From contig CAVYNA010000003.1 of the NCBI GenBank assembly GCA_963769765.1, forward strand, positions 62,001 through 126,000: 64,000 nt of DNA. Direction: 5' to 3'. The notes beneath the pieces were generated by a model. It was not told where the DNA came from. It ran no database searches and saw only the letters and a list, made by a program, of their open reading frames with translations. Positions 18,183 to 26,453 of this stretch are shown one piece after another. Within the stretch, counting starts at the first letter, position 1. Each line of letters opens with the position of its first letter. This DNA is from Bog-756 sp963769765. Lineage in GTDB: Bacteria; Actinomycetota; Acidimicrobiia; Acidimicrobiales; RAAP-2. The position numbers were made by a program, and so were the translations under genes.

Positions 18183-18204
18183 GGAGCACCATAAGAAGTG
18201 CTCC
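18183..18204. promoter_or_regulatory. inverted repeat upstream of the vWA gene
   Basis: GGAGCAC and GTGCTCC form a perfect 7-bp inverted repeat with an 8-base AT-rich spacer, 34 bases upstream of the ATG at 18149. On the minus strand the spacer includes TATGGT, a possible -10 box, so it may be an operator or a leader hairpin. I see no matching -35. Confidence 0.4.
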
Positions 18205-18410
18205 ATCGCGCACCCGGTCGACCCGAGGGACGTGGGATGCCTTTCAACTTTGAGACTTCGAATCGCGGCGCGCTAGGGACGAAGGTCCTTCACCGGGACG
18301 AGATTGCACGAGGCTCACCGTCTGCGCGTCCGATCGCGCGGTGTGCACTGGTTTTGCTTCTGGCACAATGGAACTTGCACATGACACGTTCAGGTGTGGC
18401 GTGTCGACAG

Positions 18411-18458
18411 TGCAACACTTCGCGCAACACTGCGCGCAACACTCTGCGCAACACAGGG
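18411..18458. repeat. four 12-bp tandem repeats
   Basis: Four consecutive 12-bp units share the core GCAACAC (TGCAACACTTCG, CGCAACACTGCG, CGCAACACTCTG, CGCAACACAGGG). They sit just after the acyl-CoA dehydrogenase stop, within the 18150-18496 non-coding interval that also holds the leader of the vWA gene. No gene is evident in that interval. Confidence 0.75.
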
Positions 18459-18496
18459 TGCGCCGCCTTCACCATCCCGACGGCACACCTGATGGT

Positions 18497-19795
18497 TCAG
18501 CGGTTCGCGAGCTCGACCTCCAACAGGTCGGCGAACCGCTTCTCGGCGAGCGCGCGCCTTGTCGGAACGTGCTCCGTCGGCACGTCGACCGGGGTGTACC
18601 TCTTCAGGGTCCGGCGCGCAACGGTGACCTTGTGGACTTCGTCGGGCCCGTCGTAGATCCGCGCCGCGCGGGCGTGCCGGTACATCGATTCGAGTGGAAG
18701 GTCCGTCGAGAATCCGAGTGCCCCGTGCACCTGGATCGCACGGTCGATCACGTTGTAGAGGACCCCGGCGCCGTAGTACTTGATCATCGCGATCTCCACG
18801 CGAGCGGCCGATGCCCCTTCGGTGTCCATCTTCCAGGCGGCATACAGCGTCATGAGCCGCGCTGCCGTCATCTCGGCAAGCGAGTCGGCCACCCAGTTTT
18901 GGATGGTCTGCTTCTCTGCGAGCAGCGAACCGTGGGTCGTCCGCGACACCGCACGTTCGCAGAGCATGTCGAACGCACGCTTCGACTGCCCGAGCCAGCG
19001 CATGCAGTGGTGGATCCGTCCCGGGCCGAGCCGGTGTTGGGCGAGGACGAATCCTTCGCCCTCGTTGCCGACCAGATGGTCGACGGGGACGCGGACGTCC
19101 TGGTAGAGGATCTCCGCGTGCCCGCCGAACGTCCCGAACCTCTCGACCGGGTCCTCCATCGTCGCCACGTCGCGCACGACCTCGACACCCGGGGCGTCCG
19201 CCGGGACGACGATCATCGAGCACCCCTGGTACGGATGGACGTCCGGGTTGGTCACCGCCATGACGATGAGGAAGTCCGCGATCGAGCCGTTGCTGGTGAA
19301 CCACTTGTGCCCGTTGATCACCCACTCGTCCCCGTCGAGAACCGCCGAGGTCGTGATCATCGTCGGGTCGGCGCCCGCGCCCGGCTCGGTCATCGAGAAG
19401 CCGCTCCTGAGGTGGCCTTGCAGCAGCGGCTCGAGCCACCGCTCCCGCTGTTCGGTCCTCCCCGAGTGCTCGATGCCGATGGCCAGCAGCTCCGCGTTGC
19501 CCGAGTCGGGCGCGTTGTTGCCGAAGACGACAGGCCCGTAGGGAGTCTGTCCGAGGATCTCGTGCATGAGTCCCAGCCGCACCTGACCGAAGCCCCCTCC
19601 GCCGAGCTCGGGCGGGAGATGGGATGCCCACAGGCCCTGCCGCTTCACCTCCTCTTGGAGCGGCCGGACCGCACGCAGCATCGCGTCGTGGCCGAGACCG
19701 AGGGTCTCGAGCGGGAAGATCTCCTCATGGACGAACTCGCGCATCCAGGCCAGCTGTGCTTCGAATGCGGGCTCGGTCGAAAAGTCCCATGCCAC
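18497..19795 (-). CDS. acyl-CoA dehydrogenase
   Basis: A 432-residue FAD enzyme of the ACAD10/11-like branch. Recognisable elements are LPPELGGGGFGQVRLGLMHE, the flavin-binding SGFSMTEPGAGADPTMI, GDEWVINGHKWFTSNGS, and the C-terminal YRHARAARIYDGPDEVHK. It introduces a trans double bond at C2-C3 of an acyl-CoA and passes electrons to ETF. Chain length is not readable from sequence. The ATG at 19795 lies 58 bases from the divergent bioB start. No beta-oxidation partner is adjacent, but an acyl-CoA synthetase and another dehydrogenase lie at 33-36 kb. Confidence 0.92.
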   Translation of the reverse strand: MAWDFSTEPAFEAQLAWMREFVHEEIFPLETLGLGHDAMLRAVRPLQEEVKRQGLWASHLPPELGGGGFGQVRLGLMHEILGQTPYGPVVFGNNAPDSGNAELLAIGIEHSGRTEQRERWLEPLLQGHLRSGFSMTEPGAGADPTMITTSAVLDGDEWVINGHKWFTSNGSIADFLIVMAVTNPDVHPYQGCSMIVVPADAPGVEVVRDVATMEDPVERFGTFGGHAEILYQDVRVPVDHLVGNEGEGFVLAQHRLGPGRIHHCMRWLGQSKRAFDMLCERAVSRTTHGSLLAEKQTIQNWVADSLAEMTAARLMTLYAAWKMDTEGASAARVEIAMIKYYGAGVLYNVIDRAIQVHGALGFSTDLPLESMYRHARAARIYDGPDEVHKVTVARRTLKRYTPVDVPTEHVPTRRALAEKRFADLLEVELANR

Positions 19796-19841
19796 GGTGA
19801 TCTCCCACTTGTCGGTCTTTCGCGTGTGCAGCCGGGCCCAC

Positions 19842-19847
19842 TACCGT
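19842..19847 (+). promoter_or_regulatory. -10 box of leaderless bioB
   Basis: TACCGT is followed by six bases (GGCGAC) and the bioB ATG at 19854, with no ribosome site. Confidence 0.6.
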
Positions 19848-19853
19848 GGCGAC

Positions 19854-20960
19854 ATGCCCGGCGACGCCCCTGCAGCCCCCATCCGTACCACCGTCGACCT
19901 CGCCATGCCCACCCGGCGGGGAAGCGACGACCCTTCGCACTCGGCGGTGATCGAGCCCCACGAGGCGCGAGAGCGCCTCCGGGCGGCCGAGGTGGCACTG
20001 CTCGACCAGCGCCGCGTGCTCACCGACGGGGAACTGGCACTCCTGGCCGAGCTGCCCGACCCCTGGGTCACCTCGTTGGCCGCTCTCGCCCACCAGGTGC
20101 GGCTGGCCTGGTGCGGACCGGAGGTCGAGGTCGAGGGCATCTTGTCCGCCAAGACCGGCGGATGCCCGGAGGATTGTCACTTCTGCTCACAGTCCTCCCG
20201 TTTCGAGACACCGGTGAAGGCCACTCCGTTCCTCGACGAGGACGAGGTGCTCCGCGCCGCCGAGGAGACGCGCGACGCCGGCGCATCGGAGTTCTGCATC
20301 GTGCTCGCGCTGCGAGGTCCCGACGAGCGGACGCTGCGTCGCATCCTCGAGCTGGTGCCGCTCGTCCGCGATCGCACCGGACTCAACGTCGCGGTCAGCG
20401 CGGGGCTGCTCACCGACGAGCAGGCGCGCCGGCTCGCGGAGGGAGGCGTGCACCGGTACAACCACAACCTCGAGACCGCTCGCTCCTACTTCCCCGAGGT
20501 CGTCACCTCCCACACGTGGGACGAGCGTCAGGACACGTGCCGACTCGTCCGCGACCACGGGATGGAGCTCTGCTGCGGCGCACTGATCGGCATGGGAGAG
20601 TCCGACGCGCAACGCCTCGAGCTGATCTCCCAGCTCCGCGACCTCGATCCGACCGAAGTCCCGCTCAACTTCCTCAACCCGCGGCCGGGCACACCGCTCG
20701 GTCGGCGGCACCCGGTCGAGGCCTGGGAGGCGATCCGGTGGATCGCGCTCTTCCGGCTCGGCCTGCCCGGTGTCATCCTCCGGTACGCCGGGGGCCGAGA
20801 GGTCACCTTGCGTGAGCTGCAGTCGATGGGCATGGTCGCCGGCATCAACGCGCTCATCGTCGGCAACTACCTGACCACGCTCGGGCGTTCGGCTGACGAG
20901 GACCTCCAGATGCTCACCGATCTCCGCATGCCTATTGGCACCCTGAGCGGCGTGCTCTGA
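19854..20960 (+). CDS. bioB: biotin synthase
   Basis: A 368-residue radical SAM enzyme that inserts sulfur into dethiobiotin, the last step of biotin synthesis. KTGGCPEDCHFCSQS provides the CX3CX2C motif (Cys104, 108, 111) for the SAM-binding [4Fe-4S] cluster. Of the four auxiliary-cluster ligands known in E. coli BioB, the Cys in SEFCIVLAL, the Cys in ELCCGALIG and the Arg in ILRYAGGRE are present. The Cys expected in the GLNVAVSAG segment is replaced, and ELCC has a Cys doublet. The leaderless ATG at 19854 sets the start. It is coupled to a Cys-rich gene 2 bases downstream. Confidence 0.95.
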   Translation: MPGDAPAAPIRTTVDLAMPTRRGSDDPSHSAVIEPHEARERLRAAEVALLDQRRVLTDGELALLAELPDPWVTSLAALAHQVRLAWCGPEVEVEGILSAKTGGCPEDCHFCSQSSRFETPVKATPFLDEDEVLRAAEETRDAGASEFCIVLALRGPDERTLRRILELVPLVRDRTGLNVAVSAGLLTDEQARRLAEGGVHRYNHNLETARSYFPEVVTSHTWDERQDTCRLVRDHGMELCCGALIGMGESDAQRLELISQLRDLDPTEVPLNFLNPRPGTPLGRRHPVEAWEAIRWIALFRLGLPGVILRYAGGREVTLRELQSMGMVAGINALIVGNYLTTLGRSADEDLQMLTDLRMPIGTLSGVL

Positions 20961-20962
20961 CC

Positions 20963-21181
20963 GTGTCACCCGACCGGAGCCGCTCCGTCACCGCTGGCAC
21001 TGCGTCCATCCGTCCCCACTGCACAGGCTGCGGACATGTCGTCGGGGAGTGCCCCGGGTGCCACCGCCCGCTCGATCCCCCCAGGTTCTGCCCGGAGTGC
21101 GGGCGCCGATTGACGGTGGCCGTCAGCCCGACCGGCTATCGCGCCTCCTGCCGCGATCACGGCCAGGTCGGAGCCCGCTGA
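20963..21181 (+). CDS. bsaP: biotin synthase auxiliary protein-like small Cys-rich protein
   Basis: A 72-residue protein starting with GTG two bases after bioB. It has seven Cys, six arranged as CTGC, CPGC and CPEC, plus one in ASCRDHG, resembling a zinc ribbon or small iron-sulfur protein. Size, Cys pattern and position directly after bioB match BsaP, a protein shown in mycobacteria to be needed for biotin synthase activity. Its likely role is to support or repair the BioB cluster. The assignment rests on context and motif; a generic zinc-ribbon protein is the alternative. Confidence 0.75.
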   Translation: MSPDRSRSVTAGTASIRPHCTGCGHVVGECPGCHRPLDPPRFCPECGRRLTVAVSPTGYRASCRDHGQVGAR

Positions 21182-21224
21182 CACACATGCTCGCCTGATC
21201 GACCGCGCCACCGAGCTGCAGGAT

Positions 21225-21230
21225 TAGGTT
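21225..21230 (+). promoter_or_regulatory. -10 box of a leaderless gene
   Basis: TAGGTT is followed by seven bases and then the GTG at 21238. Confidence 0.5.
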
Positions 21231-21237
21231 GCTCTGA

Positions 21238-21912
21238 GTGTCAGGGCTGCTCGCCTCCGTCCTTCCGCTCGCCCTGGGTGCTGCGGTCAGCCCGACCCTG
21301 TTCGCGCTCGAGCTGCTCGTGCTTTCCGGCCGCACCCACCGGCTGGCCCGCGGTTGGGCGATCGCCGCTGGTGCGGCCGCGGTCCTCGCCGCATTCGCGC
21401 TGGCCGGCGTGACCGTCCTCAACAGATTCCATCCGTCGAACCAACCACACCACTCCCTCCGCGCCGCGGTGATCGACTTCGCGGCCGCAGCGCTCCTCGC
21501 GCTCCTCGCGCTCCGCTCGGCGATCCGAAGTCCGACCCCGGCCGAGCACCACGAGCGTCGGGCTGCCGGCGGCCTGGATACCCGCTCGTCCTGGTGGTTC
21601 CTCGGGGTGGGCGCCGTCGGGATGCTCGTCAACTTTTCGACCCTGGTCCTCTTCCTCCCCGCACTCCACGAGATCACGCGCTCCGGACTTCCGGTCGACG
21701 ACCGCGTCGCAGCGTTCGCACTCCTCTTCGTTGTCACGCTGCTCCCGGTGATCCTGCCGGCCGGCGTCGTCACGGTCGTCGGCCATCGGGCCGACCGCGC
21801 CCTCGATGCCTGTCACCACTTCGTCGGGCGGAACGCACGACGGATCACCCTTGTCGTCGAGGTCGTGTTCGCTGTCTACCTCACCGCGAAGGGATTCCAG
21901 TCGCTTCCCTGA
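21238..21912 (+). CDS. GAP family (SfLAP-like) membrane protein
   Basis: A 224-residue protein with about six hydrophobic segments (LASVLPLALGAAVSPTLFAL, AIAAGAAAVLAAFALAGV, AALLALLALRSAI, GVGAVGMLVNFSTLVLFLPA, LLFVVTLLPVILPAGVV, VVEVVFAVYLTAKGF). The first segment with its AVSP motif and the small cytoplasmic loop fit the GAP/sulfolipid-addressing family, which in mycobacteria helps export glycolipids. The substrate here is unknown. The GTG start is supported by a leaderless -10 box. Confidence 0.6.
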   Translation: MSGLLASVLPLALGAAVSPTLFALELLVLSGRTHRLARGWAIAAGAAAVLAAFALAGVTVLNRFHPSNQPHHSLRAAVIDFAAAALLALLALRSAIRSPTPAEHHERRAAGGLDTRSSWWFLGVGAVGMLVNFSTLVLFLPALHEITRSGLPVDDRVAAFALLFVVTLLPVILPAGVVTVVGHRADRALDACHHFVGRNARRITLVVEVVFAVYLTAKGFQSLP

Positions 21913-21934
21913 CCACGACCGCCATCCGAGCGTC

Positions 21935-22216
21935 TCAGCCCGCGGGGACCTTCCACCCCATCGACTCGGCGATCTCCTTGCAAGTGGGGCACAGGGCGTA
22001 CCGGCGGGGATCGCGACCCGGAACCCAAATCTTCCCGCAGAGTGCTTTGACCGCCGTGCCGTTGACCATGCCCTCGACCACCGAGGGCCCGGTGGAGACG
22101 AACTCGCCCTCCTCCGGCTTGTACCCCTCGAGCACGATGTGGGACATCCGTTCGTGGTCGCCGTCGAGCTGGGGGTCGGCCCGCGTCGGTGCGAGCGTGG
22201 TCGAGGGATCGGTCAT
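21935..22216 (-). CDS. DUF3039 domain-containing protein
   Basis: A 93-residue protein matching the actinobacterial DUF3039 family: SHIVLEGYKPEEGEFVSTGP, then GTAVKALCGKIWVPGRDPRR and YALCPTCKEI. Three Cys (LCGK, CPTC) suggest a small metal site. The family has no known function. The ATG at 22216 gives the expected length; the open frame continues upstream but overlaps maf in antisense. It is convergent with the GAP gene and divergent from maf. Confidence 0.8.
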   Translation of the reverse strand: MTDPSTTLAPTRADPQLDGDHERMSHIVLEGYKPEEGEFVSTGPSVVEGMVNGTAVKALCGKIWVPGRDPRRYALCPTCKEIAESMGWKVPAG

Positions 22217-22309
22217 CGTCCAAGGATCGCGCGGCCCGGCCGGAGACGCCCGTGGGGCCGGTCGTTGCCGCAGGGACACCACCTGTCCGGCCCCGCCCGG
22301 ACCTCCCCC

Positions 22310-22315
22310 TACGAT
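22310..22315 (+). promoter_or_regulatory. -10 box of leaderless maf
   Basis: TACGAT is followed by six bases (CTGGGC) and the maf ATG at 22322. Confidence 0.55.
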
Positions 22316-22321
22316 CTGGGC

Positions 22322-22926
22322 ATGCCGTCGCGCACCCTGGTCCTCGCGTCCGGCTCCCCGGCGCGCCTGGCCGTCCTCCGCGGGGCCGGATTCGACCCAA
22401 AGGTGGTGGTCAGCGGGGTGGACGAGGACGACATCGCCATCACCGACGTCGAGGACGCGGCGCTCCTCCTCGCTGGACGGAAGGCCATGGCCGTGGCTCC
22501 GCGGTGCGGGGATGCCGTCGTCGTCGGCTGCGACTCGATCCTCGAGTTCGAGGGCCGCCCGTACGGGAAGCCGGTCTCTGCCGACCAGGCCCGTTGCTGG
22601 CTGCGCTCGATGCGAGGTCGCACCGCGACCCTGGTGACCGGTCACTGCGTGATCGACGGGGAGAGTGGCCGGCAGGTCAGCGCCGCTGCGAAGACCGACG
22701 TCCGGTTCGGCCGGACCACCGATGACGAGCTCGACTCCTACCTCGCGACCGGCGAGGCGCTGGCGGTCGCCGGGGCGTTCACGTTGGACGGGCGGTCCGC
22801 ACCGTTCATCGACGGGATCGTCGGCGACCCGAGCAACGTGATCGGCCTCTCGCTCCCTCTCTTCGCGTCCTGCTCTCGCGCCTCGGCGTCGCAGTCACCG
22901 AGCTCTGGGCACCGTCCCCGCTGTGA
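22322..22926 (+). CDS. maf: Maf-like nucleotide pyrophosphatase, apparent frameshift near the 3' end
   Basis: Maf proteins hydrolyse non-canonical or modified nucleoside triphosphates to monophosphates. LVLASGSPARLAVLRGAGF, VVVGCDSILEFEGRPYGKP, VTGHCVIDG and TLDGRSAPFIDGIVGDPSNVIGLSLP are all standard. At about 22860 the frame breaks: the original frame continues as unrelated sequence past 22926. One base back, LRVLLSRLGVAVTELWAPSP completes a normal Maf C-terminus and stops at TGA 22924-22926. That stop overlaps the GTG of dus by four bases, strongly supporting this as the true end. A missing C in the CTCCCTCTCTTCG tract is the simplest cause. Confidence 0.85.
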
Positions 22927-24083
22927 GCGTGGCACTCGACACCGGACCGGCCGAGGCCCCGGTCGCACCGGCGCTCGGGCTCGGTCCGTTGGTGGTCGAT
23001 CCGCCGGTGGTCCTCGCGCCGATGGCAGGTGTCACGAACGTCGCGTACCGTCGCCTCTGCCGACGGTACGGCGCCGGCCTGTACGTGAGCGAGATGGTCA
23101 CCGCACGCGCGTTGGTCGAAGGCAACGCGAAGACCATCACGATGGCGTCGTTCGGCGAGGACGAGCCGGTCCGCAGCGTCCAGCTCTGCGGCGTCGATCC
23201 GACGGTGATGGGCCTCGCGGTCAGCAGGCTCGTCACCGAGGTCGGCGTCGACCACATCGATCTCAATTTCGGGTGTCCCGCCGCGAAGGTCACCCGGCAA
23301 GGCGGAGGGGCGGCGCTGCCCGCCCGAACGGTGCTCTTCGCGTCGATCGTTCGTGCTGCGGTCCGTGCGGCCGGCGCCGTGCCCGTCACGGTCAAGCTCC
23401 GGATCGGCATCGATCGCGACCATCCGACCTGGCTCACCGCCGGGGCGACCGCCGAGGCCGAAGGCGCTGCCGCAGTGACTCTCCACGCACGAACGGCCGA
23501 GCAGCTCTACGCGGGGACCGCAGACTGGGACGCGATTGCGGCGCTGAAGGAGACGGTGACGACGATCCCCGTCCTCGGCAACGGCGACCTGTGGGAGGCG
23601 GCGGACGCGGTCGCGATGATGGAGGCGACCGGCTGTGACGGGGTGGTCGTCGGGCGCGGCTGCCTCGGGCGCCCGTGGCTGTTCCGGGATCTCGCCGCCG
23701 CGTTCGGCGGTCGGCCGCTCGAACCACCACCGACGCTCGGCGAGATCGTTGCGATGCTCGAGGACCATGCGGCCCTGCTCTGCGACGCCTTCGGCGAGGA
23801 CCTCGGGATCCGGCAATTCCGCAAACACACCGGGTGGTATCTGACCGGCTTCCCGGTCGGATCCGTCGTGCGACGGAACCTCGCGCAGGTCTCGTCGCTC
23901 GTGGAACTCCACGCGCTGGTGGCGCGTCTGGATCCGGGCCTCGCATTCCCGCCCGAGTCGGCCCGCACCCCCCGCGGGCACACCAACGGGCCCCGACCGG
24001 TGCACCTGCCCGAGGGGTGGCTGGCCAATTTGGACGATCCGAACCCACCGACAGGCGGCGACGTGCTGGTTTCGGGGGGCTGA
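22923..24083 (+). CDS. dus: tRNA-dihydrouridine synthase
   Basis: A 386-residue FMN enzyme that reduces uridines in tRNA D-loops with NADPH. PVVLAPMAGVTNVAYRRLCR, VSEMVTARAL, DHIDLNFGCPAAKVTRQGGG (with the catalytic Cys in NFGCP), VTLHARTAEQLYAG and GVVVGRGCLGRPWLFRD are diagnostic. It looks like the actinobacterial DusB type, with a short C-terminal extension ending DVLVSGG. The GTG start at 22923 overlaps the maf stop, suggesting translational coupling. Confidence 0.93.
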   Translation: MSVALDTGPAEAPVAPALGLGPLVVDPPVVLAPMAGVTNVAYRRLCRRYGAGLYVSEMVTARALVEGNAKTITMASFGEDEPVRSVQLCGVDPTVMGLAVSRLVTEVGVDHIDLNFGCPAAKVTRQGGGAALPARTVLFASIVRAAVRAAGAVPVTVKLRIGIDRDHPTWLTAGATAEAEGAAAVTLHARTAEQLYAGTADWDAIAALKETVTTIPVLGNGDLWEAADAVAMMEATGCDGVVVGRGCLGRPWLFRDLAAAFGGRPLEPPPTLGEIVAMLEDHAALLCDAFGEDLGIRQFRKHTGWYLTGFPVGSVVRRNLAQVSSLVELHALVARLDPGLAFPPESARTPRGHTNGPRPVHLPEGWLANLDDPNPPTGGDVLVSGG

Positions 24084-24099
24084 CCTCCGACCCGACGTC

Positions 24100-25107
24100 T
24101 CAGGTCGCGGTAGGTGCCGCGCGCCCGTTGCCGGCGATGTCGGCCTCGCCGCCCATGCCGGCGTCCTTCATCGCGCCGACGAGCACCTGGGCAGCTCCGA
24201 CCAGGCCCGCTGCCTCGTAGGGCACGACCACCTTCGCGTTGTCCGCTGACGCCACAGCCTGGAGCGCGCGGAGCTGCATCACCGCGAGCGTGTTCGGCTT
24301 GATGCGGGCCTCGTCGATGGCCTCGAGCGCTGCAGCTTCCCCCTCGCCACGGAGCTGGGTCGCCCGCTTCTCGCCTTCGGCGCGCAGCTCGAGGGACTGC
24401 CGTTGCGCCTCGGCAGAGAGGATCACCGCCTGCTTCTGACCCTCGGCCTCGAGCACGGCCGCCTGCTTGCGCCCCTGCGCGGTGTTGATCGCCGCCTGCT
24501 GGTCGCCTTCGGATTTCAAGATGGCGGCCCGCTTGTGCTGCTCGGCCTCCTTCTGCTCGGACATCGCCTGGAGCACGTTGACCGGCGGGGTGATATCGAG
24601 GATCTCGATGCGATTGAGCCGAACACCCCACTTGAGGGTGGCTTCGGCCATGTGGTCCTGCATCTTGGTGTTGATCGTCTCGCGCTCAGAAAGCGATTCG
24701 TCGAGGGTCAGCTCGCCGAAGACCGCCCGGAGCGCGGTGCGCGCCATCTGGTCGATCGCGAGCCCGAAGTCGTTGACCTCGAAGAGGGCGAGCTTGACAT
24801 CGGTCACCTGGCAGAAGATCGTCGCACTCACCTGGAGGGAGACGTTGTCCTTGGTGATCACCGCCTGCTGGTCGCCGGTGCGCGGGAACTCACGGATGTC
24901 CACCTTGTCCATCCGGTCGGCCAGCGGGATGAGCACGTGGAGACCGGGCTGGTGGACGGTCCGGAACTCGCCGAAGCGCTTGACCACCCCCACGCAGCCC
25001 TGCTGGACGACCTTGAGGCTGGACTTGAAGAAGACGACGACGAGGGCGAAGATCGCGACGGCCACCACCGCCACACCGATCACCCCGGCCGCTGATCCGA
25101 TGATCAT
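24100..25107 (-). CDS. SPFH domain membrane protein (stomatin/prohibitin family)
   Basis: A 335-residue protein with one N-terminal membrane segment (IIGSAAGVIGVAVVAVAIFA). The SPFH domain follows: QQGCVGVVKRFGEFRTVHQPGLH, MDKVDIREF, then RTALRAVFGELTLDESLSER and WGVRLNRIEILDITPP. A long Ala/Glu/Gln-rich coiled coil comes next (SEQKEAEQHKRAAILKSEGD). The architecture matches QmcA-like proteins that form oligomeric rings in membrane microdomains. The ATG at 25107 follows AGGAGG by eight bases. The gene upstream encodes a short NfeD protein, the usual partner. Confidence 0.9.
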   Translation of the reverse strand: MIIGSAAGVIGVAVVAVAIFALVVVFFKSSLKVVQQGCVGVVKRFGEFRTVHQPGLHVLIPLADRMDKVDIREFPRTGDQQAVITKDNVSLQVSATIFCQVTDVKLALFEVNDFGLAIDQMARTALRAVFGELTLDESLSERETINTKMQDHMAEATLKWGVRLNRIEILDITPPVNVLQAMSEQKEAEQHKRAAILKSEGDQQAAINTAQGRKQAAVLEAEGQKQAVILSAEAQRQSLELRAEGEKRATQLRGEGEAAALEAIDEARIKPNTLAVMQLRALQAVASADNAKVVVPYEAAGLVGAAQVLVGAMKDAGMGGEADIAGNGRAAPTAT

Positions 25108-25185
25108 GGTGACCACCTCCTGGACTCCACTGTAGGCACTGTGGGGGCCAGCCCGTCCCGGGTGCGGCGCCCGCAGGCCGCAACG

Positions 25186-25398
25186 TCAGTCCGAGTCGGT
25201 GGGGTAGACCACCAGCAGGCCCCGGTCGACGTCCGCCACCACCACCGTCTTCCCTTCGGGGATCGTCGTCCCCGGAAAGAGGGAGACCGCATACCACTCC
25301 TCGCCACGGGCCAGCACCGAGCCCGGCTGGTGACGGTCGGTGACGGTCTTGGTCACCACTGCCGTCTCACCGATCATGCCCGGAACGCCGTTCAGCAT
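25186..25398 (-). CDS. short NfeD-like OB-fold protein
   Basis: A 70-residue protein corresponding to the C-terminal OB domain of NfeD: GETAVVTKTVTDRHQPGSVL, GEEWYAVS and KTVVVADVDRGLLVVYP. NfeD proteins partner SPFH proteins, and the downstream neighbour is one. The membrane and protease parts of long NfeD are absent, so it is probably a soluble interaction module. The ATG at 25398 follows AGGAG; a longer reading frame upstream has no NfeD character. Confidence 0.75.
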   Translation of the reverse strand: MLNGVPGMIGETAVVTKTVTDRHQPGSVLARGEEWYAVSLFPGTTIPEGKTVVVADVDRGLLVVYPTDSD

Positions 25399-25498
25399 CG
25401 CCGACTCCTGTTTCCGACCTCTACGACGAGTCCACATCGGTCCGACCAGTCCCCTCCCAACCGCACTATACGGCCTCTCTGCCGCAGGCAGGCCGGAG

Positions 25499-25504
25499 TA
25501 CCGT
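25499..25504 (+). promoter_or_regulatory. -10 box of a leaderless gene
   Basis: TACCGT is followed by five bases and the ATG at 25510. Confidence 0.45.
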
Positions 25505-25509
25505 GGACC

Positions 25510-26388
25510 ATGGCCTCTCCGCGTCGCGCCGTCGCACCCGTGTCCGCGGACGTCGCCCGCAAGACATGGCGGACCGTCGAGCCCCTGCACGGGATGATCT
25601 ACTTCGCAGCGGAGGCCACCGACTCATATGTGAAGCTCGGGCTCCGCCCGGAGAGCGGGTACTTCGCGTCGAGGTCGGCACCGATGGGTGCGGTCACCGC
25701 CGAGACGGTGGTCGCGACCTTCTTCAACTTCAGTCCGGAGCTCGTCCACCGCGCGATGGACGGTGTCTGGGGGACTGCGCCGCCCGACGCGGTGCTCGCA
25801 GCGCGCCGCGATGCCGCCGACGCCGCGCTCCGCCGCATGCTGCCCGACGCGATCGGCGCTCCCGAGATGGCCCGTGCCGCGGAGCTCGCGCGGGAGGCCG
25901 CCCTGCGCGCTTCGGAGCAGTGCGAAGGACGCCCGCTCTTCGCGGGTCATGTGGGCCTCGACTGGCCCGACCAACCGCACCTGGTCCTGTGGCACGCGCA
26001 GACCCTCTTGCGCGAGCACCGCGGCGATGGACACGTCGCGCTGTTGGTCACCCACGGACTCGGCCCGGTCGAGGCGATGGTCATGCACATGGCCTCCGGA
26101 GAGGTCCCACCGGCGTTCCTCCGAGACACGCGAGGCTGGCCGAGCTCGGCCTGGCGCGAGGCGACCGAGGCACTCCGCACACGGGGATGGCTGGCAGGAT
26201 CGACGGGAGACGAAGCACCCGCGCTCAGCGACGAAGGGCGCTCGGTCCGACAGGAGATCGAGGACGCGACCGACCGGCTCGCCGTCCTTCCCTACGGGGC
26301 CATCGGTGAGGACGGGTGTGCGGAACTGCGGCGGCTCGCGCGTCCCTTCAGCCGTGAGGTGGTCGCGCGGGCCGGCTTCGGCGCCTGA
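25510..26388 (+). CDS. SCO6745/SalK family protein
   Basis: A 292-residue, largely helical cytosolic protein. TWRTVEPLHGMIYFAAEATDSYVKLGL and YFASRSAPMGAV match the actinobacterial SCO6745 family, and later segments (WPDQPHLVLWHAQTLLREHR, DGHVALLVTHGL, RGWPSSAW) fit the same group. The C-terminal half resembles a winged-helix region (LSDEGRSVRQEIEDATDRLA). No biochemical role is established. The first ATG at 25510 agrees with a -10 box five bases upstream. Confidence 0.7.
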   Translation: MASPRRAVAPVSADVARKTWRTVEPLHGMIYFAAEATDSYVKLGLRPESGYFASRSAPMGAVTAETVVATFFNFSPELVHRAMDGVWGTAPPDAVLAARRDAADAALRRMLPDAIGAPEMARAAELAREAALRASEQCEGRPLFAGHVGLDWPDQPHLVLWHAQTLLREHRGDGHVALLVTHGLGPVEAMVMHMASGEVPPAFLRDTRGWPSSAWREATEALRTRGWLAGSTGDEAPALSDEGRSVRQEIEDATDRLAVLPYGAIGEDGCAELRRLARPFSREVVARAGFGA

Positions 26389-26440
26389 TCGCACGCTCCC
26401 TGGACTGATCCTCCGACGGGCGGTGCCACGGGGCCAGGGA

Positions 26441-26446
26441 TAGGGT
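26441..26446 (+). promoter_or_regulatory. -10 box of the aminotransferase operon
   Basis: TAGGGT is followed by seven bases and the ATG at 26454. Just upstream, TCCCTGG (26397-26403) and CCAGGGA (26434-26440) form a 7-bp inverted repeat that may be an operator or the terminator of the preceding gene. Confidence 0.5.
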
Positions 26447-26453
26447 CGATTCC

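Noticed and set aside
18411..18458. CRISPR array
   Set aside because: The 12-bp units are contiguous with no spacers and no cas gene is nearby; the same holds for the repeats at 6831.
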